A DNA stretch of 35,204 bases from assembly GCA_016235155.1 (NCBI GenBank), contig JACRLW010000035.1, forward strand, positions 1,481 to 36,684, read 5' to 3'. The notes under the pieces were generated by a model. The model was not told the DNA's origin, did not search any database, and was given only the letters and a program-made list of their open reading frames with translations. The translations under genes were made by a program, and so were the position numbers. Positions within the stretch are counted from its first letter, which is position 1. Each line of letters opens with the position of its first letter. Below, one piece after another: positions 1-8,400 of the stretch. The stretch is from Planctomycetota bacterium (GTDB lineage: Bacteria; Planctomycetota; UBA1135; UBA2386).

Positions 1-1682
1 GGATTCGGGCGTACCTGTCCGGTCGCCGAGCCGGTGTGCATGCCGAGTGCAAGGGCGGCGAGGCGGCCGCGGGCCGGGCGCGCTTCCCGCGCTTCGTCGC
101 GGTAACGGTGCGCGAGCACGCCGTTGACCACGCGGTCGTAGAGCAGGAACTGGTCCTCCGGCAACCTCTCGCCGTCGCTGTAGCAGATGCATAGCGCCGT
201 CAGGAGGATCGGGCTGCCGCGAAGCTCGGTCAGCTCCGTACGTGATTCGATGTCCCGCAGCATCCCGTCGGACTTCTCGGCCGCGCGCTCCGGATCGGTT
301 GCGGCGAACCACCGCCGGACGAAGAGCCCCTGCAGTTCCGCGGGCATCGGAGCGAGGGGCAGCCGCTCGAGTCCGAGCCGATCGACAGCATCGCGTTCGA
401 GCGCGTCGGGACGGCTCGTCACGAGGATGCGGTTCCCCGCGGCCAGCCATGATTCCCGCGCACCGGCGAGTCCGCTCAGCAGGAGGTCTCGCGGGTACAC
501 GCGGGAGCGTTCGTCGCCGCTGCTGATCGGCACCTCGTCGACACCGTCGAGGATCAACAGGGCTCGCCCGCCTTTCAGGAGCGAGCGAAGTGCGTCGCCG
601 TTCAGCGCGCCGTCACCGAGCTGCGACTGGTCGGCCCAGTTCGCGAGCGCCTGTTCGAGTTGTTCACGATTCCAGGTTCGCTGCCCCACGTCGCCGCGGA
701 AGTGCTCCCAGACGTCGCGCAGGACGACAAGCAGAGGGACGTGTTCGCTCAACCCCTCCGGGAAACTCTCGCGGTACTCCTCGGGCACGTCGGAAGCGAT
801 CGGGGGCAGTGCGCGGTTCGCGACGAGCCACGCGACCCACTTGCAGAACGTCGACTTGCCGGCACCGGCGGAGCCCTCGACGTACGCCGAGTCGGTTGCG
901 AGTCTGGCGAGGAGCAACTCGTCACGGCGTTCGCCGCCGTGCATCACCATGCGCATCGCCGCGTCGACAGGCTGGTCGTCCTCAGGTGCGCGTGGTCGTG
1001 CCGTCGTGACGGCCGGCACGTAGACGCTGCTGAGGCTGGGCGCCCGCACCCGCTTCGAATCCAGACCGAGCAGTTCGACGGAGCCACAGTGCTTGCGGAC
1101 CCATTCGAGATAGCCTTCGCCGAGCCGGTCGGAGGCCGGTCCCTCGCCTGGCGCCGCAGCGCGCGCGTCCGAGTCGTTCGAGGCACGGCGAGCGAATCCT
1201 CGGGAAGCGAGCCAGTCCAGCAGCTCCTTGACGTCGTGCCGCCAGCGCGCGACTGGAGAACTCGTCAGTTCCCGTGCCTGCAGCTCCGGCAGCTTTCGCA
1301 GCGACTTCGGCAGCCACCGCGCCTCAGGCAACGTGGCGCCATCGACACGCACGGGTACCAGTGTGCAGGCTCCGCTCTTGCTGCGCTCGAGCGCCACCTC
1401 GAGCTCGCCGCGCACCCAGTCCTCTTCGCGATCGAGCTTTCTCTGGCCGCCCTCCTCGTCGGAGAGGCGCGCCGTGAGCCACCGATTCCCGATGAGCGCC
1501 AGCACGACATCGCATTCCCGCACTTCGTGCTTCAGGCGTCGGCCCCAGTCCTCACCCGCGTCGATGCTCTCGCGATCCATGAACACCTGACCGGGTTCGA
1601 GGATCTGATCGAGCTCGCGCTCGAGCCTGCTCGCGACCGGGAGCGTGTCCTCCGTCCGGTAGTTGATGAACAGCTTCCTCAT
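1..1682 (-). CDS. TIR-NACHT STAND NTPase (C-terminus beyond window)
   Basis: The 560 visible residues begin with a TIR domain (about 1-130) opening MRKLFINYRTED, with candidate NADase Glu93 in DWVRGE. A linker with a YLEWVRKHC segment (about 192-200) leads to a NACHT ATPase: Walker A GSAGAGKST (270-278) and Walker B LLILDGVDE (375-383), then an LVTSRPD sensor-like motif (about 420). In characterised STAND proteins NACHT drives ATP-dependent oligomerisation and the fused TIR consumes NAD; that activity is inferred here. The reading frame is open to base 1, so the C-terminal repeat or sensor region lies outside the window. The ATG at 1682 was chosen because the TIR beta-strand starts at residue 3; no strong ribosome-binding site is seen. 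It lies 60 bp after the patatin gene, last of the visible operon. TIR and NACHT calls are secure; the immune role is inferred. Confidence 0.9.
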   Translation of the reverse strand, partial: MRKLFINYRTEDTLPVASRLERELDQILEPGQVFMDRESIDAGEDWGRRLKHEVRECDVVLALIGNRWLTARLSDEEGGQRKLDREEDWVRGELEVALERSKSGACTLVPVRVDGATLPEARWLPKSLRKLPELQARELTSSPVARWRHDVKELLDWLASRGFARRASNDSDARAAAPGEGPASDRLGEGYLEWVRKHCGSVELLGLDSKRVRAPSLSSVYVPAVTTARPRAPEDDQPVDAAMRMVMHGGERRDELLLARLATDSAYVEGSAGAGKSTFCKWVAWLVANRALPPIASDVPEEYRESFPEGLSEHVPLLVVLRDVWEHFRGDVGQRTWNREQLEQALANWADQSQLGDGALNGDALRSLLKGGRALLILDGVDEVPISSGDERSRVYPRDLLLSGLAGARESWLAAGNRILVTSRPDALERDAVDRLGLERLPLAPMPAELQGLFVRRWFAATDPERAAEKSDGMLRDIESRTELTELRGSPILLTALCICYSDGERLPEDQFLLYDRVVNGVLAHRYRDEAREARPARGRLAALALGMHTGSATGQVRPN

Positions 1683-1742
1683 CTCAGATGGATCAGGTTG
1701 GTGGGCACTCGTCGGCGTGGCGTGTCGCGCGGCATCACGATC

Positions 1743-4373
1743 TCAGAACCTCATCTGCACGCCGGCGGCCCTCACGCCATCGATCGCGGTCGCCAGCAAC
1801 TGGTCGTCGGGCGACTCGCGCTCGCGGCGCCGCAGGTCCTGGTCGGGGTGATCGTCGGGCAGCAGGTGTTCTCGCAGGGAGTCGAGCCAGGCGTCGATGT
1901 CGCAGCGTTCGTTCCCCTCGCTGCGCGCGAACGGAGGCATGAAGAGGCGCTCCGCGATGTGCTCCCCGAGCGAGCGATAGGCCTCGAACTGCTCTTCGTC
2001 GAAGAACTGGTCGCCGGTCGACTCGTGCGGGAAGCGCGGATGGCGGGCGCGGTACTCGACGAGGTGCCGCTCCTCGTCCCCGGTGAGCGAGGCCTTCACG
2101 TAGAGGAGGTAGCCCGGCGGGCCGTCCGGGTACAGGATCAGCCCGAACGCGAAGTGCTTGCGCGTAGTGCCGCTCTTCGCGCGCACGAGGTCGTCGAGCT
2201 CGAGAGCGACCTTCACGTCGAAGTCGACGCGCGCGAGCCGCAGCGCGGTGATGAGGCCGGCGCAGGAGATCCCGTCGTCGGCTTCCGCGTCGACGGCGAC
2301 GATGAAGCGGCAGCGCCGGCGCAGCAGCTCGAGGATGCCGAGGTTCTCGATGTGGCCGCCGTCGGAGACGTTGAGGAATCGCGTGTCCTCCTTCATCGCG
2401 CCCGAGAGTTCGCGCCACAGGTACTGCATCCGGGCCTGCGCAGGGCCGTCGACCCTCCGAGGGTTGGGAAGCCAATACCCGAGCCGCACGTTGAGCAGCG
2501 TGAGGAGCGGAACGCGGCGGGCAGTCGTGACCGTGCCCATCCATGACGAAGCCGCCGCTCCCGAGATGGCCATCGCCGTGCCGAGGTCGAGCGATGGGTC
2601 GAGCTTCTCGACGCTTGCAGTTGCGAACCAACCCGTCGCCCCGCTGCCGCAGCAGTGCTTCGTGAAGACGAAGCTCGCGCTCTTCCGCCCGCGCATCGCC
2701 AGGTCGCGGCTGCCGGGCAGGTTCACCGTGGCGTTGACGATGGGGTACGGCATGCGCGATGCCTCCGGAGCGAGCGCCGACAACTTCAGGGCGTCGCTGC
2801 CTTCCGGTAGATAAGTCCGGACGAGCCGCGAGCGATAGAAGACGTGCGGAGAGATCCGGTTGAGGCTCACGAACGCCGTCGTCAGGAATGCGACGACGAG
2901 CACCGCGACGTATCTGAGTCGGACTCCGGTGTCGGCCAACGCGACGACGCCTTCCAGCTCGGCATAGGTCCAGGCCAGGGCCAGCGGCACCAGCAACGTG
3001 AGCGCGATTTCGATGGCGAGCGCCGCGATCCAGCGGCGACGGAGGAGCTTCGCGGCGAATGCGACGATCGCAGACAGGCCGACCGTGCTCGTGCCGATGG
3101 CCGAACTCGTGAAGGGTGCTCGCAGGGTCCACGCGTGGAACCAACTCGCGAACTCCACGAATCCACCGAGCACGGCCGCTGCGAACAGCACCTGCAGCAC
3201 GGATCGCAGCGCACGGTGCACGACGCCCTCGGGTCGCTTCGCGACGAACGCGGAGAGCACGAACAGCACGGGCACCCCGATCGCGATGCCGGTCCAGAAC
3301 CAGACCCGCTTCAAGGGCACTCCGGACTCCTGCACAGCGATCTGGAGTCCGACTGCCGTGCCGAGCACGGCGTAGACCGCGAGCAGTCCGAGCAGGAGGC
3401 CCCGCAGCCAGGTGAACGCGATCTCGAGCGATCCCTTCAGAGCCTGCTCCCCGAGGAGGTGGTGATGCGCCCGCTGGCGAAGCGCGCGCATCGCGTCGCT
3501 CCCGTTGTCGAGCAATGCCTTCGCGTCCGCGGTGGGCCGCGAACTCAGGAACGCGCCGAGGTAGCCGCCGCCCGAGACCGTCGAGAGGTAGTCCACCTGG
3601 TCGAGGATGCGCTGTCGTGCGAGGACCTGGAGGACGCCAAGGCAGAAGGTCGCCGAACGGATCCCGCCGCCGGAGAGCGCGAGGCCGACCAGTCCGCTCG
3701 GTGAAGACGTCGTAGTCGCGCGCCGCGCGTCGATCGATGCCTTCTCCAACTCGAGGATTCTCTTCGTGGTCAGGCGCTCCTGGCCCTTGCCTCCATCGAG
3801 TCCCAGGAACTCCCTCGGGAACTCCGCGGGCTGCGGCATCGGCGCCGCCGGCGAGTCGACTCTCGTGACCTCGAGGTTGGCGGCGATCGGTCTCGCGTCA
3901 TTGGTCGCGAGCGAGCGCAGGGCGGCGTCGAGGTTTCGCAGCACGGGCTGAAGGCGCACGAGATCGGCCCGGAACTCGCTGCGTTGGTCGTCGAGCTCGA
4001 GGCGTCCGTCGACCAGGCGTGGATGCCACTTCGCGGTGAATGGTCGCGCGTCGGCGTCGAGCACCGACGTGACCAGGAGCTCGAAGTGCACGCAGGGTTC
4101 CGCGCTCGTCGCGAGGATCTCTCGCGCGCGCGGGAAGAGCTGGTAGACGCTGTCGAGCGCCGCGGCGACGTCGCCGGAGCGGTAGTGCAGCGGCTGGATG
4201 GTGATCCGGGTCGAGATCTCCACGTGGAGCTGCCACGCCGCAGTGCGGTCCCGCTCGGTCGGTTGCCAGGGCGCCGATGCCCTCTCGGGCGGCGCCGTGA
4301 GTCCGAATCGCGCGAACCAGTCGTGCCAGGATTCGCCCGAGTCGCTCGCATCAGTCCGCCTGCGTGTCGCCAT
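1743..4373 (-). CDS. Membrane-embedded patatin-like phospholipase
   Basis: This 876-residue protein has a split patatin fold. Residues 1-225 are an unrecognised soluble region. The glycine-rich oxyanion motif SGGGIRS lies at 234-240 and the nucleophile Ser267 sits in TVSGGGY. A long hydrophobic stretch follows (about 310-500, probably five or more membrane helices), then the catalytic Asp671 in SDGG. Patatins hydrolyse acyl esters of membrane phospholipids, so the likely action is membrane damage or lipid signalling at the inner membrane. The membrane insert between Ser and Asp is unusual compared with compact CapV-type patatins. Its ATG is 3 bases after the SLOG stop, and the last SLOG codons (AAAGGG) can serve as the ribosome-binding site, so the two are probably co-translated. 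Within this TIR/SLOG/NACHT operon it is the best effector candidate. Patatin call firm; regulation inferred. Confidence 0.9.
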   Translation of the reverse strand: MATRRRTDASDSGESWHDWFARFGLTAPPERASAPWQPTERDRTAAWQLHVEISTRITIQPLHYRSGDVAAALDSVYQLFPRAREILATSAEPCVHFELLVTSVLDADARPFTAKWHPRLVDGRLELDDQRSEFRADLVRLQPVLRNLDAALRSLATNDARPIAANLEVTRVDSPAAPMPQPAEFPREFLGLDGGKGQERLTTKRILELEKASIDARRATTTSSPSGLVGLALSGGGIRSATFCLGVLQVLARQRILDQVDYLSTVSGGGYLGAFLSSRPTADAKALLDNGSDAMRALRQRAHHHLLGEQALKGSLEIAFTWLRGLLLGLLAVYAVLGTAVGLQIAVQESGVPLKRVWFWTGIAIGVPVLFVLSAFVAKRPEGVVHRALRSVLQVLFAAAVLGGFVEFASWFHAWTLRAPFTSSAIGTSTVGLSAIVAFAAKLLRRRWIAALAIEIALTLLVPLALAWTYAELEGVVALADTGVRLRYVAVLVVAFLTTAFVSLNRISPHVFYRSRLVRTYLPEGSDALKLSALAPEASRMPYPIVNATVNLPGSRDLAMRGRKSASFVFTKHCCGSGATGWFATASVEKLDPSLDLGTAMAISGAAASSWMGTVTTARRVPLLTLLNVRLGYWLPNPRRVDGPAQARMQYLWRELSGAMKEDTRFLNVSDGGHIENLGILELLRRRCRFIVAVDAEADDGISCAGLITALRLARVDFDVKVALELDDLVRAKSGTTRKHFAFGLILYPDGPPGYLLYVKASLTGDEERHLVEYRARHPRFPHESTGDQFFDEEQFEAYRSLGEHIAERLFMPPFARSEGNERCDIDAWLDSLREHLLPDDHPDQDLRRRERESPDDQLLATAIDGVRAAGVQMRF

Positions 4374-4376
4374 GGG

Positions 4377-5306
4377 TCACCCTTTCGTTCGCCGGAGTCG
4401 CAGAGTCGTGCGGAGTCGAAGAAGACCACGGACGACGAAGTGCAGCACTGCGTCCACGCTCGAAGCGTCGAACAGCGCCTCGTTCTGGGCGACTGTCAGA
4501 CCGTTTCGCGCGGCGATGCCGCGCACGCCGATCTTCCGCAGTGCGTGCCAGATGCCGGCGCCGTCGATCGCGGCCGCGGGCTCGTCCGGCTCCCATCGCG
4601 GTGCGAACGCTTCGTAAGCCCGACGGACATCGCCGTCCGTCGGCGCAAACTCCGCGGGAGGCGAGTCGGTCTCGCCGCGCAGCGCGTCGACGACCTGCGC
4701 GCAGGCGCCTCCGAAGAGCCGGCTCACGTAGATCGGGCGGCGGGCTTTCACCGCGAGCAGCAGCTCTTCGACGACTCCTGGGTAACGACCTTGGGCCCCA
4801 GTCGTGCGGCCACCCATACAGATGCAAGCGGACTGGATCTCGATCAACTTCTCGCGCATCCAGGTGAGTCCTCGTGCGCGAAGGTAGCGATACGCGTCGC
4901 TCGACTTCGCGGGCTTCGGCACGGCGCGCGACTCGAGTGCTGGAGGCAGTCCACCAAGCTCGATCGTGATGAACTCCGCGAGCTCGGCGCGCTCGTCCTC
5001 CGCCATCGCCGGTTGATCGGGCCACGGCAACACGTTGCGGAGCGTCGGCTCGGGTGAGCGCTGCGAAGCCCGGCGGTCGATCGCGAGCCTGAGGACTTCG
5101 TGCATCACGCCGCCCGGGCGCCAGTCGTGACCGAGCACGAGACCTGCATCGAGAGCGACGAGGCTCTCCGCGAGCTGGCGGATGACGTTGTTCACGATCG
5201 CCTCGTCGAAGCCGAGTCGGGCGGTCTCCTCGTCGGCCGACACGGACAATCCGACGAACACGCCGGCCAACGAGTTGCGAGTGGCTTTCGATCGACCGCC
5301 GTTCAT
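4377..5306 (-). CDS. SLOG-family (LOG/TRPM-like) nucleotide-sensor protein
   Basis: This 309-residue Rossmann-like protein carries SLOG hallmarks: a first strand with VFVGLS (16-21), LVLGHDWRPGG (56-66), the core ICMGGRTTGAQGRYPGVVEE (162-181) and a following RLFGGACAQ strand (about 196-204). A C-terminal tail ends in a helical LHFVVRGLLRLR-type segment (about 288-299). SLOG domains bind or process nucleotide-derived ligands; in Thoeris ThsA a SLOG domain senses the cyclic ADP-ribose isomer made by TIR proteins. I infer a sensor role here. The ATG at 5306 overlaps the TGA of the upstream TIR gene (ATGA), which fixes the start and argues for stoichiometric translation with that TIR protein. 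No effector domain is fused to it; the patatin gene directly downstream may supply that function. Confidence 0.82.
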   Translation of the reverse strand: MNGGRSKATRNSLAGVFVGLSVSADEETARLGFDEAIVNNVIRQLAESLVALDAGLVLGHDWRPGGVMHEVLRLAIDRRASQRSPEPTLRNVLPWPDQPAMAEDERAELAEFITIELGGLPPALESRAVPKPAKSSDAYRYLRARGLTWMREKLIEIQSACICMGGRTTGAQGRYPGVVEELLLAVKARRPIYVSRLFGGACAQVVDALRGETDSPPAEFAPTDGDVRRAYEAFAPRWEPDEPAAAIDGAGIWHALRKIGVRGIAARNGLTVAQNEALFDASSVDAVLHFVVRGLLRLRTTLRLRRTKG

Positions 5307-6529
5307 CGGATCCCCTCGTGCAGACGGAGGATCTCGTCGATCGTCACGAGGCGGACGATCGGCCCATGACTCGCGGCAGCGCTCTCCATCGCCTGGCGGC
5401 TCACCTCGTCCAACGGCGGGTCCGGATGAAACACGAGAACCTCGGAACCGGATGCTTCGCTCGCACGCAGTTCGTCGCCGATCGACGCGAGCGCCTCGAG
5501 CGACGGCGCGCGTTGCAGGGTTCGGATCGAGGTCCCGTTCAGAACACCCGATCGATCGAGTTCCGTCACCTGCCTCGCGAGGACCGCACCGCGGAGTCCG
5601 GCCCAGAGTGCGAGATGGATCGCGCGGATCAGGTTGCCATCCGGCAGACGCACTGCGGGCAGGCTGCCGAGCCCAAGCGACGAACCGCGTTGAACGAGGC
5701 CGTTGCGCACATCGATGACGAGAGTCGGGCATCCGTATCGCGACGCCCACAGCGCTTCCTTGCGGCAATCCGGGCGCGTCTCGAAGGCGTCGGTCCAGAG
5801 GATCAACACGGTCGAGGTCGCGACGTTCGACTCGAGATCGGCGACCCAATCGCTGCTGAGCATCAGGTTCGTGTCGTCGTAGAACGACTGCAGGTGCGGG
5901 ATCGTCGCGAGATGGCTGCGGATCGCCAGCGCGAGCGGCAGGCCGTCGGCTTTCGCATGGCTGATGAAGAGCTTCGATCGTTTCTCCCGCGTGTCGGGGG
6001 TCGCGTCCGCGAGCAGTCGGCGCGACTCGCTGATGACGATGAGCCCGAGCGCGGCCGGCCGGAGTGCACGCTCGCCGAACCGACCGATCAGGTTCGACTG
6101 GACGCGCGCCAGGCGCGGGGCTCGCGGAGCGATCGCCCTCTGCGCGGATTCGTCCGCGACGAACGCGATCAGCTTGTGCCGGCCCTGCGACGACTGCACC
6201 AGCGCGGCGGCAGCGTCGAGCCAGGTCAGCGTGGCGTCAGGCACGTCGCGATCCAACATGGCGACGATCAGCGTGTGCAGGGCCGCGTCGAGTTCCTCGT
6301 TCGCCGCGGTCGGCGGCGCGTGGGTGAAGAACTTCGTGTCGAAGCCTCGGATGCAATCGACCGGCGCGAGGTACGCGGTGCCCGTGGACTGCGGCTCGAA
6401 CGCCCCCCGCATCGCCTTCGACAAGCCGAGCATGTCGTCGTCGGCCGCGCCGACCACGATCACGATCCGCATGGCCGGACGAACCGGTATCGCAGCAGTT
6501 GCGGTTGGAGCGGGGACCGCGTCACTCAT
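5303..6529 (-). CDS. TIR-domain protein with extra N- and C-terminal domains
   Basis: This 408-residue soluble protein has three parts. Residues about 20-170 form an unrecognised alpha/beta domain starting RIVIVVGAADDD. A TIR domain starts at about 184 (KLFISHAKAD) and carries Glu258 in RPDCRKEALW, the position of the NADase catalytic Glu in SARM1-like and bacterial TIRs. Residues about 360-408 form a small C-terminal segment (VLVFHPDPP). It probably cleaves NAD to a signal or depletes it; this is a family inference. Its ATG overlaps the TGA of the TPR gene and its own TGA overlaps the ATG of the SLOG gene, both as ATGA junctions. The TIR-SLOG coupling resembles the enzyme-sensor pairing of Thoeris, but the architecture of both proteins differs. 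Confidence 0.88.
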   Translation of the reverse strand: MSDAVPAPTATAAIPVRPAMRIVIVVGAADDDMLGLSKAMRGAFEPQSTGTAYLAPVDCIRGFDTKFFTHAPPTAANEELDAALHTLIVAMLDRDVPDATLTWLDAAAALVQSSQGRHKLIAFVADESAQRAIAPRAPRLARVQSNLIGRFGERALRPAALGLIVISESRRLLADATPDTREKRSKLFISHAKADGLPLALAIRSHLATIPHLQSFYDDTNLMLSSDWVADLESNVATSTVLILWTDAFETRPDCRKEALWASRYGCPTLVIDVRNGLVQRGSSLGLGSLPAVRLPDGNLIRAIHLALWAGLRGAVLARQVTELDRSGVLNGTSIRTLQRAPSLEALASIGDELRASEASGSEVLVFHPDPPLDEVSRQAMESAAASHGPIVRLVTIDEILRLHEGIR

Positions 6530-8397
6530 CGGTTGGGCTGTCTCCGGCGGCCTTCGATCAGGCGTGCGCGCAGGGACGGTTCGAGCGACGGTTGGAGCGG
6601 CGACAGACGATTCGCAATCTCACCGAGTGAACGGGCGCTGAGCGCGTCACTTCCCTCGCGTGCCGCGAGTTCGAGCAGCGCCGCGCGACGGCCCAGCACC
6701 TCGCGGGACCACCGAGGGCTCGAGCGCGTGGCGGCCTCCATGAGGACGGGCGACGGATCCAAGCCGTCGCGCGGAAGCTCGAGGCCGGCCGCCCGGATCC
6801 TCTCCAGTCCGCGAACCGGCGTCGACGTCTCGAGCTCGCGGTCGAGTTCGATGATCTTGCGGATCTCGTCGCGACCGCGGTCGAGTCGTTCGTCGGCGCC
6901 TGGGACGAGCTTGATCCGTTCCAGTTCGCGCTCCGAGTTCTCGCGGTTGCCGTCGCGGAGGAATCGGCGTGCCGCTTCCGTGCGAGCCTCGCTCGCCTCC
7001 CTCATCAGTCCCTCGCGCTCGAAAGCATCGGCCATGAAGACATGGACATGCGGCAACGCTCGCGATGCGACGTTCGCCCGCTCGGAGCTTGTCTGCTCGA
7101 TCTTCAGGACTCCTGCGAGGTAGCTCCGCGCGAGCGCCGGGTCGCCGGCTCGCGCGAGCGCCGCTCCTGCCGTGAGCATCGCCGACTGCGCGCGTGACCC
7201 GTCGAGTTCCGACCACGCGTCGAGTTCCGCAAGCGGGAACGCGGTCGCGAGCTTCGCGGCCGACTCGGTCGAACCCGGTCCCGTTTCGCGCAGCACCGCG
7301 CGCGCCGCCACCGACGCAGCGGCCAACGCGACGGGGGCACGGTCCTTCAGAGCATCACCCCGATGAGCGTCGGGCCCCGGCGCCAGCGACTTCGCATGGA
7401 GTGCCGTGACGAACGCGTCGTTCGGCCGACCGCTCGCGAGCAGACGCTCTGCCCTGAGGAGCAGGGTCTCGCCCGCGATCCAGGCGCGACGCGGGTCCGT
7501 CCCCCACGCCTCGGCGTTCGCTGCCGCTTCGCCTTCGCCACGAGCGAGGGACCGAAGGCCATTCAGTGTCGACGAAGGCCAGGTGTCGGGGTGCGGAAGC
7601 ACGTCGAAGGCCACGTCGTCGAGGCGCTGTTGATCGGCGCGGAGCGACGCCCACACCAAGAGCGCCTCCTCCGCGATCGTCGGGTTCTCGCGATGGCAGG
7701 CCGACACGATGTCCGCCGCGGCGCGCTCCGCAAGATCGCCGAATCCCGCGACCGTGATCTCCACGACGTAGTCGAGCGCGCCCTTCGGATCCTGATCGGC
7801 AAGCGCGTGGGCGATCGCCGTGATGCGTTCGTGCGCAGCCCGTCGTGAGTCGGGGCGGGCTGCGGCCCGAAGCCAGGAATGCTTCGCTGCGCCCGAGTCG
7901 CCCTCGGCGCGTTGGACGTCACCAAGCGCGAGAAGCACCTGCGCGTCGGCGTCGGCGCGGTCCGCCGCGGCCGCGAGCAGGTCCTTCGCGTCGTTCGCGT
8001 CTCCGGCGCGTTGCAGCACGAGCGACAGGTTCACGATCGCCTGGGGCTGCTCAGGGAACGCCTCGAGCACGCTGCGGTACGCGTCGGCGGCTTCGCCGAG
8101 GCGCAGCTTCGCCTCGTGCGCGTCCGACTCGCGCTCGGCCGCGCGGGTGAGGACCCAACCAAGACCGAAGTCGAGCGTCGCGAGGGAGTTCGCGGCGCTC
8201 GCGTCGGAGCGGGCGCCCCGCAGCATGGTCACGGCGAGCGCGAAGTCGCCGCCTTCGGTGGCGGTGATGGCGTCCTTCACGACGGCCTGCGCACGCGCGA
8301 GAGTGACACGGAGACCCGGCGCATCCTGGGCGTGAACCGACACGGAGCCGTTCGCGAGAACCGCAATGAGCGACGAGAGCAGGACTGGTCGTTTCAT
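6526..8397 (-). CDS. Secreted TPR-repeat protein of the TIR/SLOG operon
   Basis: This 623-residue protein starts with a Sec-type signal peptide (MKRPVLLSSLIAVL, cleavage likely after VHA at about residue 23). Alanine-rich TPR-like helical repeats follow, clearest at about 90-190 (for example ADAYRSVLEAFPEQPQAIVN) and again through the middle, with a charged helical tail. It is predicted to be periplasmic or surface-located and to mediate protein-protein contacts; no enzymatic motif is seen. A clear GAGGAG ribosome-binding site lies just before the ATG, formed by the last two codons of the upstream gene, whose TGA ends 3 bases earlier. Its own stop overlaps the ATG of the downstream TIR gene. 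An exported protein between cytoplasmic TIR and SLOG genes is unexpected and suggests an envelope-sensing or target-recognition role (inference). Confidence 0.8.
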   Translation of the reverse strand: MKRPVLLSSLIAVLANGSVSVHAQDAPGLRVTLARAQAVVKDAITATEGGDFALAVTMLRGARSDASAANSLATLDFGLGWVLTRAAERESDAHEAKLRLGEAADAYRSVLEAFPEQPQAIVNLSLVLQRAGDANDAKDLLAAAADRADADAQVLLALGDVQRAEGDSGAAKHSWLRAAARPDSRRAAHERITAIAHALADQDPKGALDYVVEITVAGFGDLAERAAADIVSACHRENPTIAEEALLVWASLRADQQRLDDVAFDVLPHPDTWPSSTLNGLRSLARGEGEAAANAEAWGTDPRRAWIAGETLLLRAERLLASGRPNDAFVTALHAKSLAPGPDAHRGDALKDRAPVALAAASVAARAVLRETGPGSTESAAKLATAFPLAELDAWSELDGSRAQSAMLTAGAALARAGDPALARSYLAGVLKIEQTSSERANVASRALPHVHVFMADAFEREGLMREASEARTEAARRFLRDGNRENSERELERIKLVPGADERLDRGRDEIRKIIELDRELETSTPVRGLERIRAAGLELPRDGLDPSPVLMEAATRSSPRWSREVLGRRAALLELAAREGSDALSARSLGEIANRLSPLQPSLEPSLRARLIEGRRRQPNR

Positions 8398-8400
8398 CGG

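Noticed and set aside
660..2546. Plus-strand open frame of about 630 codons over the TIR-NACHT and patatin genes
   Set aside because: The minus strand carries Walker A/B, TIR and patatin motifs in frame; the plus frame is arginine-rich and motif-free.
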